DNA from: an uncultured Muribaculaceae bacterium
GTDB taxonomy: Bacteria > Bacteroidota > Bacteroidia > Bacteroidales > Muribaculaceae
DNA length: 64,000 nucleotides
Assembly (NCBI GenBank): GCA_947627615.1
Contig: CANQWS010000001.1
Span: 62,001 to 126,000 of the forward strand
Direction: 5' to 3'
Numbering within the stretch: the stretch's first letter is position 1; each line of letters begins with the position of its first letter. Shown piece after piece: positions 42,614 through 52,683 of this stretch. The notes under the pieces are model-generated. The model searched no databases. It was not told where the DNA came from and saw nothing but the letters and a program-made list of their open reading frames with translations. The position numbers and the translations under genes are program-made.

Positions 42614-44521
42614 TTATTTCACTTCCTCGAAGTCAACGTCGGTTACGCCGCCGTCGCCGTTACCGGGGTTAGGTGTAGGACCTGCCTGAGGGCCGGCCTG
42701 TGCTCCCTGCTGTGCCTGAGCCTGGGCGTTGAGGATATCCTGCTGGGCAGCGCCGAATGTTGTTTCGATTTCCTTGATTGCGGCATCGATACCTTCGATG
42801 TTCTGGGCTTTGTGGGCCTCTTTCAGTTTGGCAAGGGCGTTCTCGATAGGAGCTTTCTTGTCGGCAGGAATCTTGTCGCCGAGCTCGTTGAGCTGTTTCT
42901 CGGTCTGGAAGATGATGGCGTCGGCCTGATTCAGCTTGTCGATGCGCTCTTTTTCCTTGGCATCGGCGGCTGCATTGGCGGCAGCTTCGTCTTTCATACG
43001 CTTGATTTCAGCATCGGTCAGACCGCTTGAGGCTTCGATTCGGATGCTCTGTTCCTTGCCGGTGGCTTTATCTTTGGCCGATACGTTGAGGATACCGTTG
43101 GCATCGATTTCGAAAGTCACTTCGATCTGCGGGATTCCACGGGGTGCGGGAGCTATGCCGTCGAGGTGGAACTTGCCGAGAGTCTTGTCATCCTTTGCCA
43201 TGGGGCGTTCGCCCTGAAGAACGTGGATTTCAACTGAGGGCTGGTTGTCAGCGGCGGTAGAGAATGTCTCGCTCTTGCGGGTAGGAATGGTTGTGTTGGC
43301 TTCGATAAGTTTTGTCATCACGCCTCCGAGGGTCTCGATACCTACCGACAGGGGCACTACGTCAAGCAGCAGCACGTCCTTCACATCGCCGGAGAGCACA
43401 CCGCCCTGAATGGCAGCACCTACGGCAACTACTTCGTCGGGGTTGACGCCCTTCGAGGGAGCCTTGCCGAAGAATTTCTCCACGATCTGCTGGATGGCGG
43501 GGATACGGGTTGAACCGCCCACGAGGATAACTTCGTCAATATCCCTGGCTGTCAGACCTGCGTCCTTGAGTGCCTGTTCGCAGGGCTTGATTGTGGCCTG
43601 GATGAGTTTGTCGGCGAGCTGCTCGAATTTTGCACGGGTAAGGGTCTTCACAAGGTGCTTGGGAATTCCGTTGACCGGCATGATGTAGGGGAGGTTGATT
43701 TCGGTGGAAGTGGTGCTTGAAAGCTCGATTTTGGCTTTCTCGGCAGCTTCCTTAAGACGCTGGAGGGCCATCGGGTCCTGACGGAGGTCAACGCCCTCGT
43801 CCTTCTGGAATTCGTCGGCAAGCCAGTCAATGATCACGTGGTCGAAGTCATCGCCGCCGAGGTGGGTGTCACCGTTGGTTGATTTTACTTCAAACACACC
43901 GTCGCCGAGTTCGAGGATGGAGATATCGAATGTACCGCCGCCGAGGTCGAACACTGCAATCTTCTGATCCTTGTCAGTTTTGTCAAGACCGTAGGCAAGG
44001 GCTGCTGCGGTAGGCTCGTTGACAATACGTTTCACGGTCAGACCGGCGATTTCACCGGCTTCCTTGGTGGCCTGACGCTGAGAGTCATTGAAGTAGGCCG
44101 GAACGGTGATAACGGCTTCCGATACGGACTGTCCGAGGTAGTCTTCAGCGGTTTTCTTCATTTTCTGAAGAATCATGGCCGAGATTTCCTGAGGGGTATA
44201 TTCGCGTCCGTCAATGTCAACGCGGGGGGTGTTGTTGTCGCTGCGCACCACTTTGTAAGGCACGCGGTCTATTTCGTTCTTAACCTGATCATAAGTTTCG
44301 CCCATGAAGCGCTTGATGGAGTAGATTGTGCGCTTGGGGTTGGTGATGGCCTGACGTTTGGCCGGATCTCCTACCTTACGTTCTCCGCCATCTACGAATG
44401 CTACGATTGAAGGGGTTGTGTTGCGGCCTTCGCTATTGGGGATAACGACGGGGTCGTTGCCTTCAAGCACGGCCACGCAGGAATTAGTAGTTCCAAGGTC
44501 AATACCAATAATTTTTCCCAT
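42614..44521 (-). CDS. dnaK: Hsp70 chaperone DnaK
   Basis: A 635-aa chaperone: ATPase domain with [51 protein letters not shown] and [11 protein letters not shown]; substrate domain with [14 protein letters not shown]; a helical lid; and a Gln/Gly/Pro-rich tail ending in DVDFEEVK, the usual EEVK-like end. dnaJ and grpE are not adjacent. The leader (44522-44640) holds a short GGGCCC-type hairpin. No clear -7 box of the housekeeping type is seen. Confidence 0.98.
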   Translation of the reverse strand: MGKIIGIDLGTTNSCVAVLEGNDPVVIPNSEGRNTTPSIVAFVDGGERKVGDPAKRQAITNPKRTIYSIKRFMGETYDQVKNEIDRVPYKVVRSDNNTPRVDIDGREYTPQEISAMILQKMKKTAEDYLGQSVSEAVITVPAYFNDSQRQATKEAGEIAGLTVKRIVNEPTAAALAYGLDKTDKDQKIAVFDLGGGTFDISILELGDGVFEVKSTNGDTHLGGDDFDHVIIDWLADEFQKDEGVDLRQDPMALQRLKEAAEKAKIELSSTTSTEINLPYIMPVNGIPKHLVKTLTRAKFEQLADKLIQATIKPCEQALKDAGLTARDIDEVILVGGSTRIPAIQQIVEKFFGKAPSKGVNPDEVVAVGAAIQGGVLSGDVKDVLLLDVVPLSVGIETLGGVMTKLIEANTTIPTRKSETFSTAADNQPSVEIHVLQGERPMAKDDKTLGKFHLDGIAPAPRGIPQIEVTFEIDANGILNVSAKDKATGKEQSIRIEASSGLTDAEIKRMKDEAAANAAADAKEKERIDKLNQADAIIFQTEKQLNELGDKIPADKKAPIENALAKLKEAHKAQNIEGIDAAIKEIETTFGAAQQDILNAQAQAQQGAQAGPQAGPTPNPGNGDGGVTDVDFEEVK

Positions 44522-44726
44522 AATGTTAGAAAGTTTTTAGTTATATGATTTTTTATTTTATTACAATTTTTGTCAGGGCCTTGTTCCGGGCCCTTCTGTC
44601 ATTGATAAAAACAAATTTTATGCCAAAAAGTTGATAAGGATAGTAATAAGTTGGATTACAGATGTTTGTCTATGGGTGCATATCTGTCATATTTCTGCCA
44701 TAAAGTCAGATTGTGTCATTCACGTT

Positions 44727-44754
44727 TAAAAAAGAAGCGTCCGTAACGGGCGCT
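44727..44754 (-). terminator. Terminator of the 117-aa hypothetical gene
   Basis: A 7-bp stem with one G-U pair (44736-44742 with 44748-44754) followed on the minus strand by TTCTTTTTT, 25 nt past the stop at 44779. Confidence 0.7.
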
Positions 44755-44778
44755 GTATCAGGATCTACGGTCCGGTTG

Positions 44779-45132
44779 TCAGACATCATTGTCCGGTCTT
44801 GAAAAGAGGCGGCTCAGGATGGACCGTTTAGGCATTTTTATATTAATGTTGCTTTTGGAGTTGTGTTTGTTGAGGAAAATAATGGATGAATGGAGCACTA
44901 TTGCCACGCGGCTTTCAAATTCCACAATGGCGTGGACATGTTTCAGGGGTATTTTGTGGAACGGCGATTCGGCCGGAATGCTGTTTATGATCAGGTTCCC
45001 ATGGTCGTCAATGGCGATGTCATGGAAATCGAGAAGATACTTGAACAGAAGATCGATGTCAAGATCGTCCGGCGTGGCCGGTGGATTCTTATATTGTTTA
45101 TATAAGGAGTCGATATCTTTCTGGGTAATCAT
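44779..45132 (-). CDS. Hypothetical 117-aa protein
   Basis: A soluble protein, MITQKDIDSLYKQYKNPPATPDDLDIDLLFKYLLDFHDIAIDD in its first half, with a later beta-rich segment (HAIVEFESRVAIVLHSSIIFLNKH) and a basic C-terminus (KMPKRSILSRLFSRP). I know no family or function. It is AT-richer than dnaK. It has its own terminator and stands alone between dnaK and the decarboxylase operon. Confidence 0.65.
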   Translation of the reverse strand: MITQKDIDSLYKQYKNPPATPDDLDIDLLFKYLLDFHDIAIDDHGNLIINSIPAESPFHKIPLKHVHAIVEFESRVAIVLHSSIIFLNKHNSKSNINIKMPKRSILSRLFSRPDNDV

Positions 45133-45311
45133 TTCCGGTAATTGATTGTATGGTCAAAGTATTGTTTGGTCAGATCATTCAGTGAAATGATTCGTACTTA
45201 TAACCGATGAATCCGCCGTTGTCAGGTTTTAACATATTGAAATAAGATTAAATCATTTCAATACATAAACGCGTGGCAGTGTTAAAAGTTTCCGGTAAAA
45301 TGCAAAAAAGT

Positions 45312-45363
45312 GGTGCGGCTTATATCCGTATGTCAGGTAATGACAGCGAATATAATCCGCACC
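45312..45363 (-). terminator. Long terminator of the decarboxylase operon
   Basis: Arms of about 23 nt (45312-45335 and 45341-45363) pair with a few mismatches around GGTAA, followed on the minus strand by ACTTTTTTGC. The remaining gap up to 45132 holds one weak 10-bp inverted repeat (TGAAATGATT near 45182, mate near 45252) and no gene. Confidence 0.75.
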
Positions 45364-45422
45364 GTAAGGTATCTGTGGGGTGCGCGGCGGAAGCCTGTCA
45401 GGCTATCCGGCCGGAACCGTTA

Positions 45423-46580
45423 TCAGGCGAGGAAGCCGAGAAGCACACCGGCAGCTACGGCTGAACCGATCACACCGGCCACGTTGGGGCCCATGGCGTG
45501 CATGAGCAGGTAGTTGCTGGGGTCGTATTCAAGTCCGAGATTGTTGGAGATTCGGGCCGACATGGGAACGGCCGAAACACCTGCGTTACCGATGAGCGGG
45601 TTGATTTTCTTGGCTTTCGGGAGCACGAGGTTGAACAGCTTCACGAAGAGAACGCCGCTCGATGATGCGATGATGAAGGCCATGAATCCGAGGGCGAAGA
45701 TGCCAACGGTCTGGGCTGTCAGGAACTCTGATGCCTGGGTGGAAGCACCCACGGTCATTCCGAGCAGGATGGTCACTATGTCGGTCAGAGCGTTGGAGGC
45801 TGTTTTTGCAAGACGGTTGCAGACTCCGCACTCACGCAGCAGGTTGCCGAAGAACAGCATGCCGAGCAGAGGAATACCGGAAGGAACCACGAAGCAGGTG
45901 AGAAGCATTCCGACAATCGGGAAGATGATTTTCTCGTTCTGCGATACGGCACGGGCCGGTTTCATCTTGATCAGGCGTTCCTTTTTGGTCGTGAACAGGC
46001 GCATGATAGGCGGCTGAATCACGGGCACCAAAGCCATGTAGGAGTAAGCCGATACGGCTATGGCTCCCATGAGGTTGGGCGCAAGTTTCGACGAAAGGAA
46101 TATGGCTGTGGGACCGTCGGCACCACCGATGATGGCAATGGCACCGGCCTGGTCGGGAGCGAATCCGAGAAGCAGGGCCACCATGTAGGCTCCGAAGATA
46201 CCGAACTGGGCGGCAGCGCCGATCAGCATCAGTTTGGGATTGGCTATAAGTGCCGAGAAATCGGTCATGGCGCCGATGCCGAGGAAAATGAGCGGGGGAT
46301 ACCATCCGGCGCTTACGCCATTGTAGAGAATATTCAGCACGGAACCTTCCTCATAGATGCCAACTTCGAGTCCGGCAGTGGTGTCAAAGGGAATGTTGCC
46401 TATGAGCATACCGAAGCCTATGGGCACGAGAAGCATGGGCTCGAAATTCTTTTTGATGGCGAGCCAGATGAAGAAGAGTCCCACGGCGAGCATCACGAAA
46501 TGCTGCCATGTGGCGTTGTGGAATCCTGTCAGATTCCAGAACTGCTCGAGATTATTTAACAGAAACTCACTAAAATCCAT
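45423..46580 (-). CDS. mmdB: Na+-pumping decarboxylase, beta subunit (carboxybiotin decarboxylase)
   Basis: A 385-aa membrane protein with about ten helices. IIGGADGPTAIFLSSKLAP, the Na+-channel aspartate region, and NAGVSAVPMSARISNNLG are the OadB/MmdB signatures. It decarboxylates carboxybiotin and exports Na+. Last gene of mce-mmdA-oadG-mmdC-mmdB. Confidence 0.95.
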   Translation of the reverse strand: MDFSEFLLNNLEQFWNLTGFHNATWQHFVMLAVGLFFIWLAIKKNFEPMLLVPIGFGMLIGNIPFDTTAGLEVGIYEEGSVLNILYNGVSAGWYPPLIFLGIGAMTDFSALIANPKLMLIGAAAQFGIFGAYMVALLLGFAPDQAGAIAIIGGADGPTAIFLSSKLAPNLMGAIAVSAYSYMALVPVIQPPIMRLFTTKKERLIKMKPARAVSQNEKIIFPIVGMLLTCFVVPSGIPLLGMLFFGNLLRECGVCNRLAKTASNALTDIVTILLGMTVGASTQASEFLTAQTVGIFALGFMAFIIASSSGVLFVKLFNLVLPKAKKINPLIGNAGVSAVPMSARISNNLGLEYDPSNYLLMHAMGPNVAGVIGSAVAAGVLLGFLA

Positions 46581-46606
46581 AGTATATATAAGTGATGGGT
46601 TAGTGA

Positions 46607-47044
46607 TCAGTCAATAGTGAGCAGAACGGCGCCTTCAAGCACTGCATCGCCCGGATTTACTTCTACGCTCTTGACAACACCGTCACGTCCGGCGTGGATG
46701 GCGTTCTCCATCTTCATGGCTTCAAGAACCACAACAGTGTCGGAAGCCTTCACTGTGTCGCCTACCTTGGCGCTGATCGATACGATTGTGCCGGGCAGCG
46801 GTGATACCACTTTGTGGCCGGCAGCGCCGCCTGATGCGGGCTTGGCTATGACTTTTGCGCCTTCGGCTGTGCGGGGAGCCGCCGAGGGACGCGGAGCGTT
46901 GATGATGGTGACGGGCTTTTTGGCCTTGTCAAGTTCAACCTTGTAGGGAACACCGTTGACTTCAACTTCGGCAATATTGTTGTCAATGTCTCCTACTGCC
47001 ACTTTGTAGGTGTTGCCGTTGATTTTATATTTGTATTCTTTCAT
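46607..47044 (-). CDS. mmdC: Biotin carrier subunit of the decarboxylase
   Basis: A 145-aa protein: an N-terminal beta region, a Pro/Ala linker (about 48-72) and a biotinyl domain with EAMKMEN, biotin on Lys 111. It shuttles the carboxyl group from the alpha subunit to the membrane beta subunit. It relies on biotin, made by the operon at 0.9-4.7 kb. Confidence 0.95.
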   Translation of the reverse strand: MKEYKYKINGNTYKVAVGDIDNNIAEVEVNGVPYKVELDKAKKPVTIINAPRPSAAPRTAEGAKVIAKPASGGAAGHKVVSPLPGTIVSISAKVGDTVKASDTVVVLEAMKMENAIHAGRDGVVKSVEVNPGDAVLEGAVLLTID

Positions 47045-47089
47045 TTTAGTATTTGAAATGTAGGGTGGATGAAAATTATTGGCTGGCGC

Positions 47090-48064
47090 TTACTTGTGGG
47101 GCAGGCTGCGCAGACTGTAGATTTTGGAGCTCCAGGGAGAATAGGCGCGTTTCACCTTGTTGATGGTGAGCACGGTGTTCTCGCGGTCATGGGCGTCGAG
47201 ATGCTCGTGGAGAGCCATTGCTATAGCGGCTATGGCCTCGCCGGAGTCATGCTCTTTGCGTTTTTCCGTTGGCATTTCGGCGCGTGATGTGCCCTGGGAT
47301 ACGGCACGGTTGTGGGTCGAAACGCGTTCGCCTATCTTGCTGATGATGTAGAAGCAAACACAGAGAAGCAGCAGCGCGGTGAACACAATGCCCATGGCCA
47401 TGATTGCCATTGCGAATCCGTTTTCGTCCTCGCGGGCAAACATGTCAATCTTGTCATTGGTCTCACGGATTTTGTTGCATGAGCTCGGTGTGATGGGGAA
47501 CTCTTTTGAATCATCGCGGATTTCCCATGCTGCCGCGCCAAGTTTCTTGCCGTTTTCATCGGTGTCTATGCCGTCGATCTTGCGGGCGTAGGAGTGGTTG
47601 GCTTCCAGTGACGCGGGGATGGTCACTGAGTCAATGAGGGTGCGGCCGTCGGAATCATAGACTCCGATCCAGTTTTCCTCACCGGGACGGAGAGTGAAGC
47701 TGGTGTGGAATGTTCCGAGTGTCGGACGTCCGTCGGCCCAGAACACAACGTGCTGGCGCTTGGGAATCTTGGTCAGGATGTCGTCTAGCGGAACGGCATA
47801 CATCAATGCCTTGCGGTCGCCGGCTTCGAGGTCGGGGTTAAGGACGTCCCGGTTGTTGGTGATGAACACGCTGGCAATGTTGAGCGGAGCGTGGGTGGTG
47901 TTGAATAGCTCTATCCATGCCGAGTGTCGGCCGTAGTCGTCGACATAGTTGCTGTCATTGAGCACCATTATTTCATTGATGCGTAAATTCCGGCGGCTTT
48001 GGGCCGAAACCAATGAAGCAGAGGCGGCAACTACCAGGAGTAACAGTAATATAGTTTTTTTCAT
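47090..48064 (-). CDS. OadG-type gamma/delta subunit with lamin-tail domain
   Basis: A 324-aa protein: signal peptide (to about residue 21, VSAQ), a lamin-tail domain (RINEIMVLNDSNYVDDYGRHSAWIELFNTTHAPLNIASVFITNN...), a linker, one membrane helix (MAIMAMGIVFTALLLLCVCFYII, about 216-238) typical of OadG, and a cytoplasmic tail with a helical end (GEAIAAIAMALHEHL). Plain OadG subunits are under 100 aa, so the extracytoplasmic lamin-tail part is a large addition. It holds the decarboxylase complex together. Confidence 0.88.
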   Translation of the reverse strand: MKKTILLLLLVVAASASLVSAQSRRNLRINEIMVLNDSNYVDDYGRHSAWIELFNTTHAPLNIASVFITNNRDVLNPDLEAGDRKALMYAVPLDDILTKIPKRQHVVFWADGRPTLGTFHTSFTLRPGEENWIGVYDSDGRTLIDSVTIPASLEANHSYARKIDGIDTDENGKKLGAAAWEIRDDSKEFPITPSSCNKIRETNDKIDMFAREDENGFAMAIMAMGIVFTALLLLCVCFYIISKIGERVSTHNRAVSQGTSRAEMPTEKRKEHDSGEAIAAIAMALHEHLDAHDRENTVLTINKVKRAYSPWSSKIYSLRSLPHK

Positions 48065-48120
48065 GTCACTTTTTAGCGGTAAAAATCATTGAGTGTTTAT
48101 GCTCTTGTTACTGTTCCGGA

Positions 48121-49674
48121 TCACAGAGGTATGTTGCCGTGTTTCTTGGCCGGATTGGTAAGTTTCTTGGTGGCGAGCTGCTGAAGTGCGCGAATTACGC
48201 GGAAACGGGTGTTGCGGGGTTCGATGACATCGTCGATGTAACCGTAACGGGCTGCATTGTAGGGGTTGCAGAACAGTTTGTTGTATTCGGCTTCTTTTTC
48301 GGCGAGAACCTTCTTGGGGTCTTCGGCGGATTTGGCTTCCTTGGCATAGAGGACCTCTACTGCACCGGCACCGCCCATAACGGCGATTTCAGCCGTAGGC
48401 CATGCGTAGTTCATGTCGCCGCGCAGCTGCTTGCAGCTCATCACGATGTGGCTGCCGCCGTAGCTCTTGCGGAGTGTGACGGTTACCTTGGGCACGGTTG
48501 CCTCGCCGAATGCATAGAGCAGTTTGGCTCCGTGGAGGATTACACCGTTGTATTCCTGTCCTGTTCCGGGGAGGAATCCGGGAACGTCAACCAGAGTTAC
48601 CAGAGGAATGTTGAAGGCGTCGCAGAAGCGGACGAAGCGTGCGCCCTTGCGTGAAGCGTTGCTGTCAAGCACGCCTGCGAGGTACTTGGGCTGGTTTGCC
48701 ACGATACCTACTGACTGGCCGTTGAAGCGGGCGAAGCCAACGATGAGGTTCTTGGCATAGTTGCGCTGGATTTCGAGGAACTCGCCGTTGTCAACTATGG
48801 CGCCGATCACGTCGTACATGTCGTAGGGACGGTTGGCCGAGTCAGGAATGATTTCGTTGAGAGAGTCTTCGAGGCGGTCAATGGGGTCGTTGCATTCGGC
48901 CAGCGGAGCTTCCTCGAGGTTGTTCTGGGGAATGTAGCTGAAGAGCTTGCGGATGATGCGCAGACAGTCTTCGCCGTCCTCGGCTGCGAAATGGGCCACA
49001 CCGCTCTTCGATGAGTGCACTTCGGCGCCTCCGAGAGCGTCCTGGCTCACATCTTCGCCGGTCACGGTCTTTACAACCTTGGGACCTGTAAGGAACATGT
49101 AGGAGATGCCCTTGGTCATGATGGTGAAGTCAGTGAGGGCGGGTGAATAGACAGCACCGCCGGCACACGGACCGAGGATAGCTGAAATCTGGGGAATCAC
49201 ACCCGAAGCGAGGATGTTGCGCTGGAAAATCTCGGCATAGCCGGCAAGCGCGTTGATTCCTTCCTGGATGCGGGCACCGCCCGAGTCATTGAGGCCAATG
49301 ACGGGAGCACCCATCTTCATGGCCATATCCATGATTTTGCAGATTTTCTGGGCCATGGTCTCGCTGAGAGATCCGCCGAACACGGTGAAGTCCTGAGCGA
49401 ATACATAGACAAGACGGCCTTCGATTGTACCGTAACCGGTAACAACGCCGTCGCCGAGGAATGATTTCTTTTCCTGACCGAAGTTATAGCAACGGTGACG
49501 CACGAACATGTCGATTTCTTCAAACGAGCCCTCGTCAAGAAGCTGGGCTATGCGTTCGCGTGCGGTGTATTTTCCGCGGTCATGCTGTTTCTGGATGGCT
49601 TTCTCGCCGCCACCGAGGCGGGCTTCATTGCGCAGGGCTATAAGCTCCTGTACTTTTTCAAGCTGATTACTCAT
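48121..49674 (-). CDS. mmdA: Methylmalonyl-CoA decarboxylase alpha subunit (carboxyltransferase)
   Basis: A 517-aa carboxyltransferase: [61 protein letters not shown], and the second half [51 protein letters not shown]. By sequence alone it could be the beta subunit of propionyl-CoA carboxylase. The adjoining mmdB, mmdC, OadG and epimerase genes favour methylmalonyl-CoA decarboxylase, which yields propionyl-CoA and drives Na+ export. Confidence 0.93.
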   Translation of the reverse strand: MSNQLEKVQELIALRNEARLGGGEKAIQKQHDRGKYTARERIAQLLDEGSFEEIDMFVRHRCYNFGQEKKSFLGDGVVTGYGTIEGRLVYVFAQDFTVFGGSLSETMAQKICKIMDMAMKMGAPVIGLNDSGGARIQEGINALAGYAEIFQRNILASGVIPQISAILGPCAGGAVYSPALTDFTIMTKGISYMFLTGPKVVKTVTGEDVSQDALGGAEVHSSKSGVAHFAAEDGEDCLRIIRKLFSYIPQNNLEEAPLAECNDPIDRLEDSLNEIIPDSANRPYDMYDVIGAIVDNGEFLEIQRNYAKNLIVGFARFNGQSVGIVANQPKYLAGVLDSNASRKGARFVRFCDAFNIPLVTLVDVPGFLPGTGQEYNGVILHGAKLLYAFGEATVPKVTVTLRKSYGGSHIVMSCKQLRGDMNYAWPTAEIAVMGGAGAVEVLYAKEAKSAEDPKKVLAEKEAEYNKLFCNPYNAARYGYIDDVIEPRNTRFRVIRALQQLATKKLTNPAKKHGNIPL

Positions 49675-49771
49675 TGGTTGATGAAGGAAAGTGTAAGGAT
49701 TTATTAAGAGGCCGTGCCGTCTGAAAGATATCGCGGCAGTGGCCTCCTTTGTCGATTAATCTGTGTTTGTG

Positions 49772-50194
49772 TTATTTCTTTGCGGGATCTTCGCAGAGTT
49801 CTACAAGAGTTCCGCAGCTGCTTTTGGGATGAACAAAGGCTATGTTCAGGCCTTCGGCACCTTTGCGGGGAGCTTTGTCGATGAGACGTCCGCCTTTGCC
49901 TTCGATTTCAGCGAGAGCGTTGGCAACACCGTCTTCAACGGCAAATGCTATGTGCTGGATGCCGCCGCGGCCGCCGTTGTTGGCAATGAATTTTGCTATG
50001 GCGCTTTCAGGCGCGGTTGCTTCGAGAAGTTCTATCTTGGTCTGGCCGACCTTGAAGAACGCTGTGCGGACTTTCTGGTCAGGTACTTCTTCAATTGCAA
50101 AACATTTGAAACCGAGCATGTTTTCGTAGAAGGGGATTGCTTCGTCAAGTGAGGGAACGGCTATGCCTACGTGTTCAATGTGGGAAATGTCCAT
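49772..50194 (-). CDS. mce: Methylmalonyl-CoA epimerase
   Basis: A 140-aa glyoxalase-fold enzyme that converts (R)- and (S)-methylmalonyl-CoA. Metal ligands stand in HIEHVGIAV, GGIQHIAFAVED and GTLVELCED. It supplies the isomer the decarboxylase uses and is the first gene of the operon, 97 nt before mmdA. Confidence 0.95.
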   Translation of the reverse strand: MDISHIEHVGIAVPSLDEAIPFYENMLGFKCFAIEEVPDQKVRTAFFKVGQTKIELLEATAPESAIAKFIANNGGRGGIQHIAFAVEDGVANALAEIEGKGGRLIDKAPRKGAEGLNIAFVHPKSSCGTLVELCEDPAKK

Positions 50195-50275
50195 GATATA
50201 GAATATTTGAATTAAAATTGATTTGATTCTGTCGGATATGTCTTATTATGGCAGGCGTTAACCCGCAATACGTTG

Positions 50276-50283
50276 CAAATTTA
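50276..50283 (-). promoter_or_regulatory. -7 box of the methylmalonyl-CoA operon
   Basis: TAAATTTG on the minus strand, followed by a leader of about 75 nt; no -33 match at 19-20 nt. Confidence 0.45.
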
Positions 50284-50359
50284 AGCATTATTTCTTTACG
50301 GACCCCTTTTTTGAGTCAGGAATTTTCATTTACCGGCCTTGAACGATTGGAAAATAACG

Positions 50360-50409
50360 CAGCTTCCGCACTGTGCAGCGCTTTTTCTAGGGCTGACGTG
50401 CGGAAGCTG
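50360..50409 (-). terminator. Terminator of the AGE epimerase gene
   Basis: A 12-bp perfect stem (50360-50371 with 50398-50409) and a 26-nt loop, followed on the minus strand by GTTATTTTCC, 21 nt past the stop at 50431. Confidence 0.7.
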
Positions 50410-50430
50410 TTGGATATGTTTCTAAGGGGC

Positions 50431-51630
50431 TTATGCCAGTTTGGCAAGAATGTCGTCGATGAGCATGACTGATTTCACGAGCATGCGCGGAATGTGGAAC
50501 GGACCTTTGAAAATGTTGCCTTTGGCGGGCTGGGCCACGGTGCCGTCGCGATGCAGATAGCCGAACCATTCCGGAAATTCCGGGTCGGGCAGATGGGCAT
50601 ACATCCACTCGTTGGCCTGACGGTGGCGCTCGATGTAGAGGTCATCGCCGGTGGCGAGATAGCAGTAGAGCGACGCTATGACGGCCTCGGTCTGCGGCCA
50701 CCAGAATTTCATGTCCTGGGAATAGTCCTGAGCCGGGAAATTGCGGCAGTCACGGAAGTTGATTATGCCGCCCCATTCCTGGTCCCAGCCCCATTCCCAG
50801 CTCCAGTTGAAGATGGTCAGGGCCATATCGGTCAGCTGTTTGTCCCATCCGCGGTGACGGGCTTCCTCAAGTATGAACCACGAGGTTTCAATGCAGTGTC
50901 CCGGATTGATTACGCGGCCGTTGAGCGTGTCTATGAGTTCTCCGTCAGGGCCAGTCATCTCGAGCACAGCCTTGAATTCAGGATGCATGAAGTAACGGCT
51001 TATGGCGTCGAGCGAGCGGGAAATCCTCTCTTCGAGTTCGGGAGAATCGCCGGCAGCCTCTCTGACACGGGCGGCAGTGTTTATGAGAATCATGGTTATC
51101 GAGTGGCCGCGTGCCTGCATGGTAGGCTCGTATTTGGGTTGGAGAATTCCGGGCGTGTCAAGGAAATAAATGATGCGCTCGTAGAGGTCGAGAGCACGTG
51201 CGGCGTAGGCCTTGTCGCCGGTGGCAATGGAGTATTCCGCCAGGGCTATGCAGGCGAAGCATTCGGAGAACACGTAGCGGCGCATGCGCAGGGGCTTGCC
51301 GTCGCCTGTGACCTCAAAGTACATGCGTCCGTTCTCGTCATAGCAGTGGCTGTCGCTGAAATCAATGCAGCTCTTGGCGAATTCCAGATATTCCGGACGT
51401 CGCTCTATGTTGTTGTAGGCAAAGGCAAAAGTCCATGCACAACGCCCCTGAAACCACACGGATTTCGTGGTGTCCATCAGGTTGCCTTCGCGGTCAAGGC
51501 ATGTGTACACGCCTCCGTGTTCATGATCCCATCCGTGTTCGAGCCAGAAGGGGAGAATGTTTGTGGTCAGGTCACTGACATAGCGCTGACGCCATCCTTG
51601 CAGATATTCTTTGATTTCGTTAACGTTCAT
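50431..51630 (-). CDS. AGE family sugar 2-epimerase
   Basis: A 399-aa (alpha/alpha)6-barrel protein. FWLEHGWDHEHGGVYTCLDREG, TKSVWFQGRCAWTFA, RGHSITMILINTA, INPGHCIETSWFILEEA and KFWWPQTEAVIASLY match N-acylglucosamine 2-epimerases, with the two catalytic histidines in RGHSIT and PGHCIE. Cellobiose 2-epimerases share these motifs, so the substrate is not fixed. Divergence from a GlcNAc-kinase-like gene favours an amino-sugar role. Confidence 0.88.
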   Translation of the reverse strand: MNVNEIKEYLQGWRQRYVSDLTTNILPFWLEHGWDHEHGGVYTCLDREGNLMDTTKSVWFQGRCAWTFAFAYNNIERRPEYLEFAKSCIDFSDSHCYDENGRMYFEVTGDGKPLRMRRYVFSECFACIALAEYSIATGDKAYAARALDLYERIIYFLDTPGILQPKYEPTMQARGHSITMILINTAARVREAAGDSPELEERISRSLDAISRYFMHPEFKAVLEMTGPDGELIDTLNGRVINPGHCIETSWFILEEARHRGWDKQLTDMALTIFNWSWEWGWDQEWGGIINFRDCRNFPAQDYSQDMKFWWPQTEAVIASLYCYLATGDDLYIERHRQANEWMYAHLPDPEFPEWFGYLHRDGTVAQPAKGNIFKGPFHIPRMLVKSVMLIDDILAKLA

Positions 51631-51721
51631 TTCTTAAGGTTTTTGGTCATGTTGGCATTAATCATGGAATTATTATGCGGAACGGCATTCGCGGGGCGGA
51701 CGCCATGAGTCCGACAGGCGA

Positions 51722-51752
51722 CAAAGGTAAAGGTTAAATGTAAAAAAAGCAA
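51722..51752 (-). promoter_or_regulatory. Promoter of the AGE epimerase gene
   Basis: TTG (51750-51752), a 20-nt spacer and TACCTTTG (51722-51729) on the minus strand. Confidence 0.65.
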
Positions 51753-51792
51753 CTTTTTGATAATAATAGTTCGTCAAACGGGAAAATTTAGT

Positions 51793-51800
51793 TAAGTTTG
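51793..51800 (+). promoter_or_regulatory. -7 box of the kinase-serB operon
   Basis: TAAGTTTG, 28 nt before the ATG at 51828; no -33 match at 19-20 nt. Divergent from the epimerase promoter 41 nt away. Confidence 0.45.
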
Positions 51801-51827
51801 CCAAATAAACCGCTATTCATTATTTCA

Positions 51828-52679
51828 ATGATTCTTATAGCTGACAGTGGAAGTACCAAGACACAATGGGCGCTCATAGAGAATGACTCCGTGGTCCGCG
51901 ATTTCAGCGGTCATGGAATCAACCCTCTGATGTTTACTGACGGGATGCTCTCCGACATGCTCGCCGCGGACCTTCGGGATGTGCGTCTCGGAGACCGGGA
52001 CTCGGTGTTTTTCTACGGAGCGGGATGCATTCCGTCGCAGTGCCCGCGGGTGGCCTATGTGCTTCAACGTGTGACCGGAGCCGGCAGCGTGGAGGTCAAT
52101 TCCGACATGCTCGGCGCCGCACGGGCCCTCTGCGGTGACTCGCAGGGCATAGTATGCATACTCGGCACCGGCTCGAACTCCTGTTTCTATAATGGCCGCG
52201 AAATCGAGGCCAACACTCCGCCTCTGGGCTACGTGCTCGGTGACGAAGGCTCGGGCGCAAGGCTCGGCATAGCGCTTGTCAACGGAATCCTCAAAGGCCG
52301 GTTTCCGGAGCACCTGCGGAAAGCTTTTAAGGACGAGACCGGACTTGACAAAGACGAGGTGATAAGGCGCGTCTACAGGGAGCCGGAAGCCAACCGCTTT
52401 CTCGCTTCGCTGACTTATTTCATATCATCGCACATCGCAGAGCCGGTAATCGACAATATGGTCACGGATGAGTATGTGCGCTTTTTCAGAAATAATGTGA
52501 TGCACTCCTATCCGGCAGGACTGGAACTGAATTTTGTGGGGTCTCTTGCTGAAGTGTTTGCCCCACAGCTCGTAAAGGCGGCGCGTGAATGCGGCCTTAC
52601 GACAGGACGCACGGTGCGCCGTCCGTTGCCGCTGCTGGCCGAATATCATATACGTCATAACAAACAGAACCATCTATAA
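51828..52679 (+). CDS. BadF/BadG-type ATPase, N-acetylglucosamine kinase-like
   Basis: A 283-aa ASKHA-fold kinase: LIADSGSTKTQWALI (phosphate loop 1), GIVCILGTGSNSCFYNGREI (phosphate loop 2), GDEGSGARLG and FVGSLAEVFAPQL (adenosine motif). The likely substrate is an amino sugar. The start at 51828 (MILIADSG) is chosen because the longer frame begins in the -7 box. It is followed after 4 nt by serB. Confidence 0.85.
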   Translation: MILIADSGSTKTQWALIENDSVVRDFSGHGINPLMFTDGMLSDMLAADLRDVRLGDRDSVFFYGAGCIPSQCPRVAYVLQRVTGAGSVEVNSDMLGAARALCGDSQGIVCILGTGSNSCFYNGREIEANTPPLGYVLGDEGSGARLGIALVNGILKGRFPEHLRKAFKDETGLDKDEVIRRVYREPEANRFLASLTYFISSHIAEPVIDNMVTDEYVRFFRNNVMHSYPAGLELNFVGSLAEVFAPQLVKAARECGLTTGRTVRRPLPLLAEYHIRHNKQNHL

Positions 52680-52683
52680 TAAA

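Noticed and set aside
44600-44640. A sigma-54-like TTGGCAT...TTTGT pattern upstream of dnaK
   Set aside because: The -12 half is GT instead of GC and no enhancer-binding site or activator gene is near; too weak to list.
45182-45261. TGAAATGATT inverted repeat as a terminator or operator
   Set aside because: The loop is 60 nt and there is no T run or promoter next to it; probably chance in AT-rich DNA.
48121-49674. Naming this gene as propionyl-CoA carboxylase beta subunit
   Set aside because: The sequence alone allows it, but the adjacent Na+-pump beta subunit, OadG and epimerase genes make the decarboxylase the better call.
50494-51708. A 404-codon frame opposite the AGE epimerase
   Set aside because: It is the complement shadow of a well-supported gene in GC-rich sequence; no known motifs and it runs into the promoter region.
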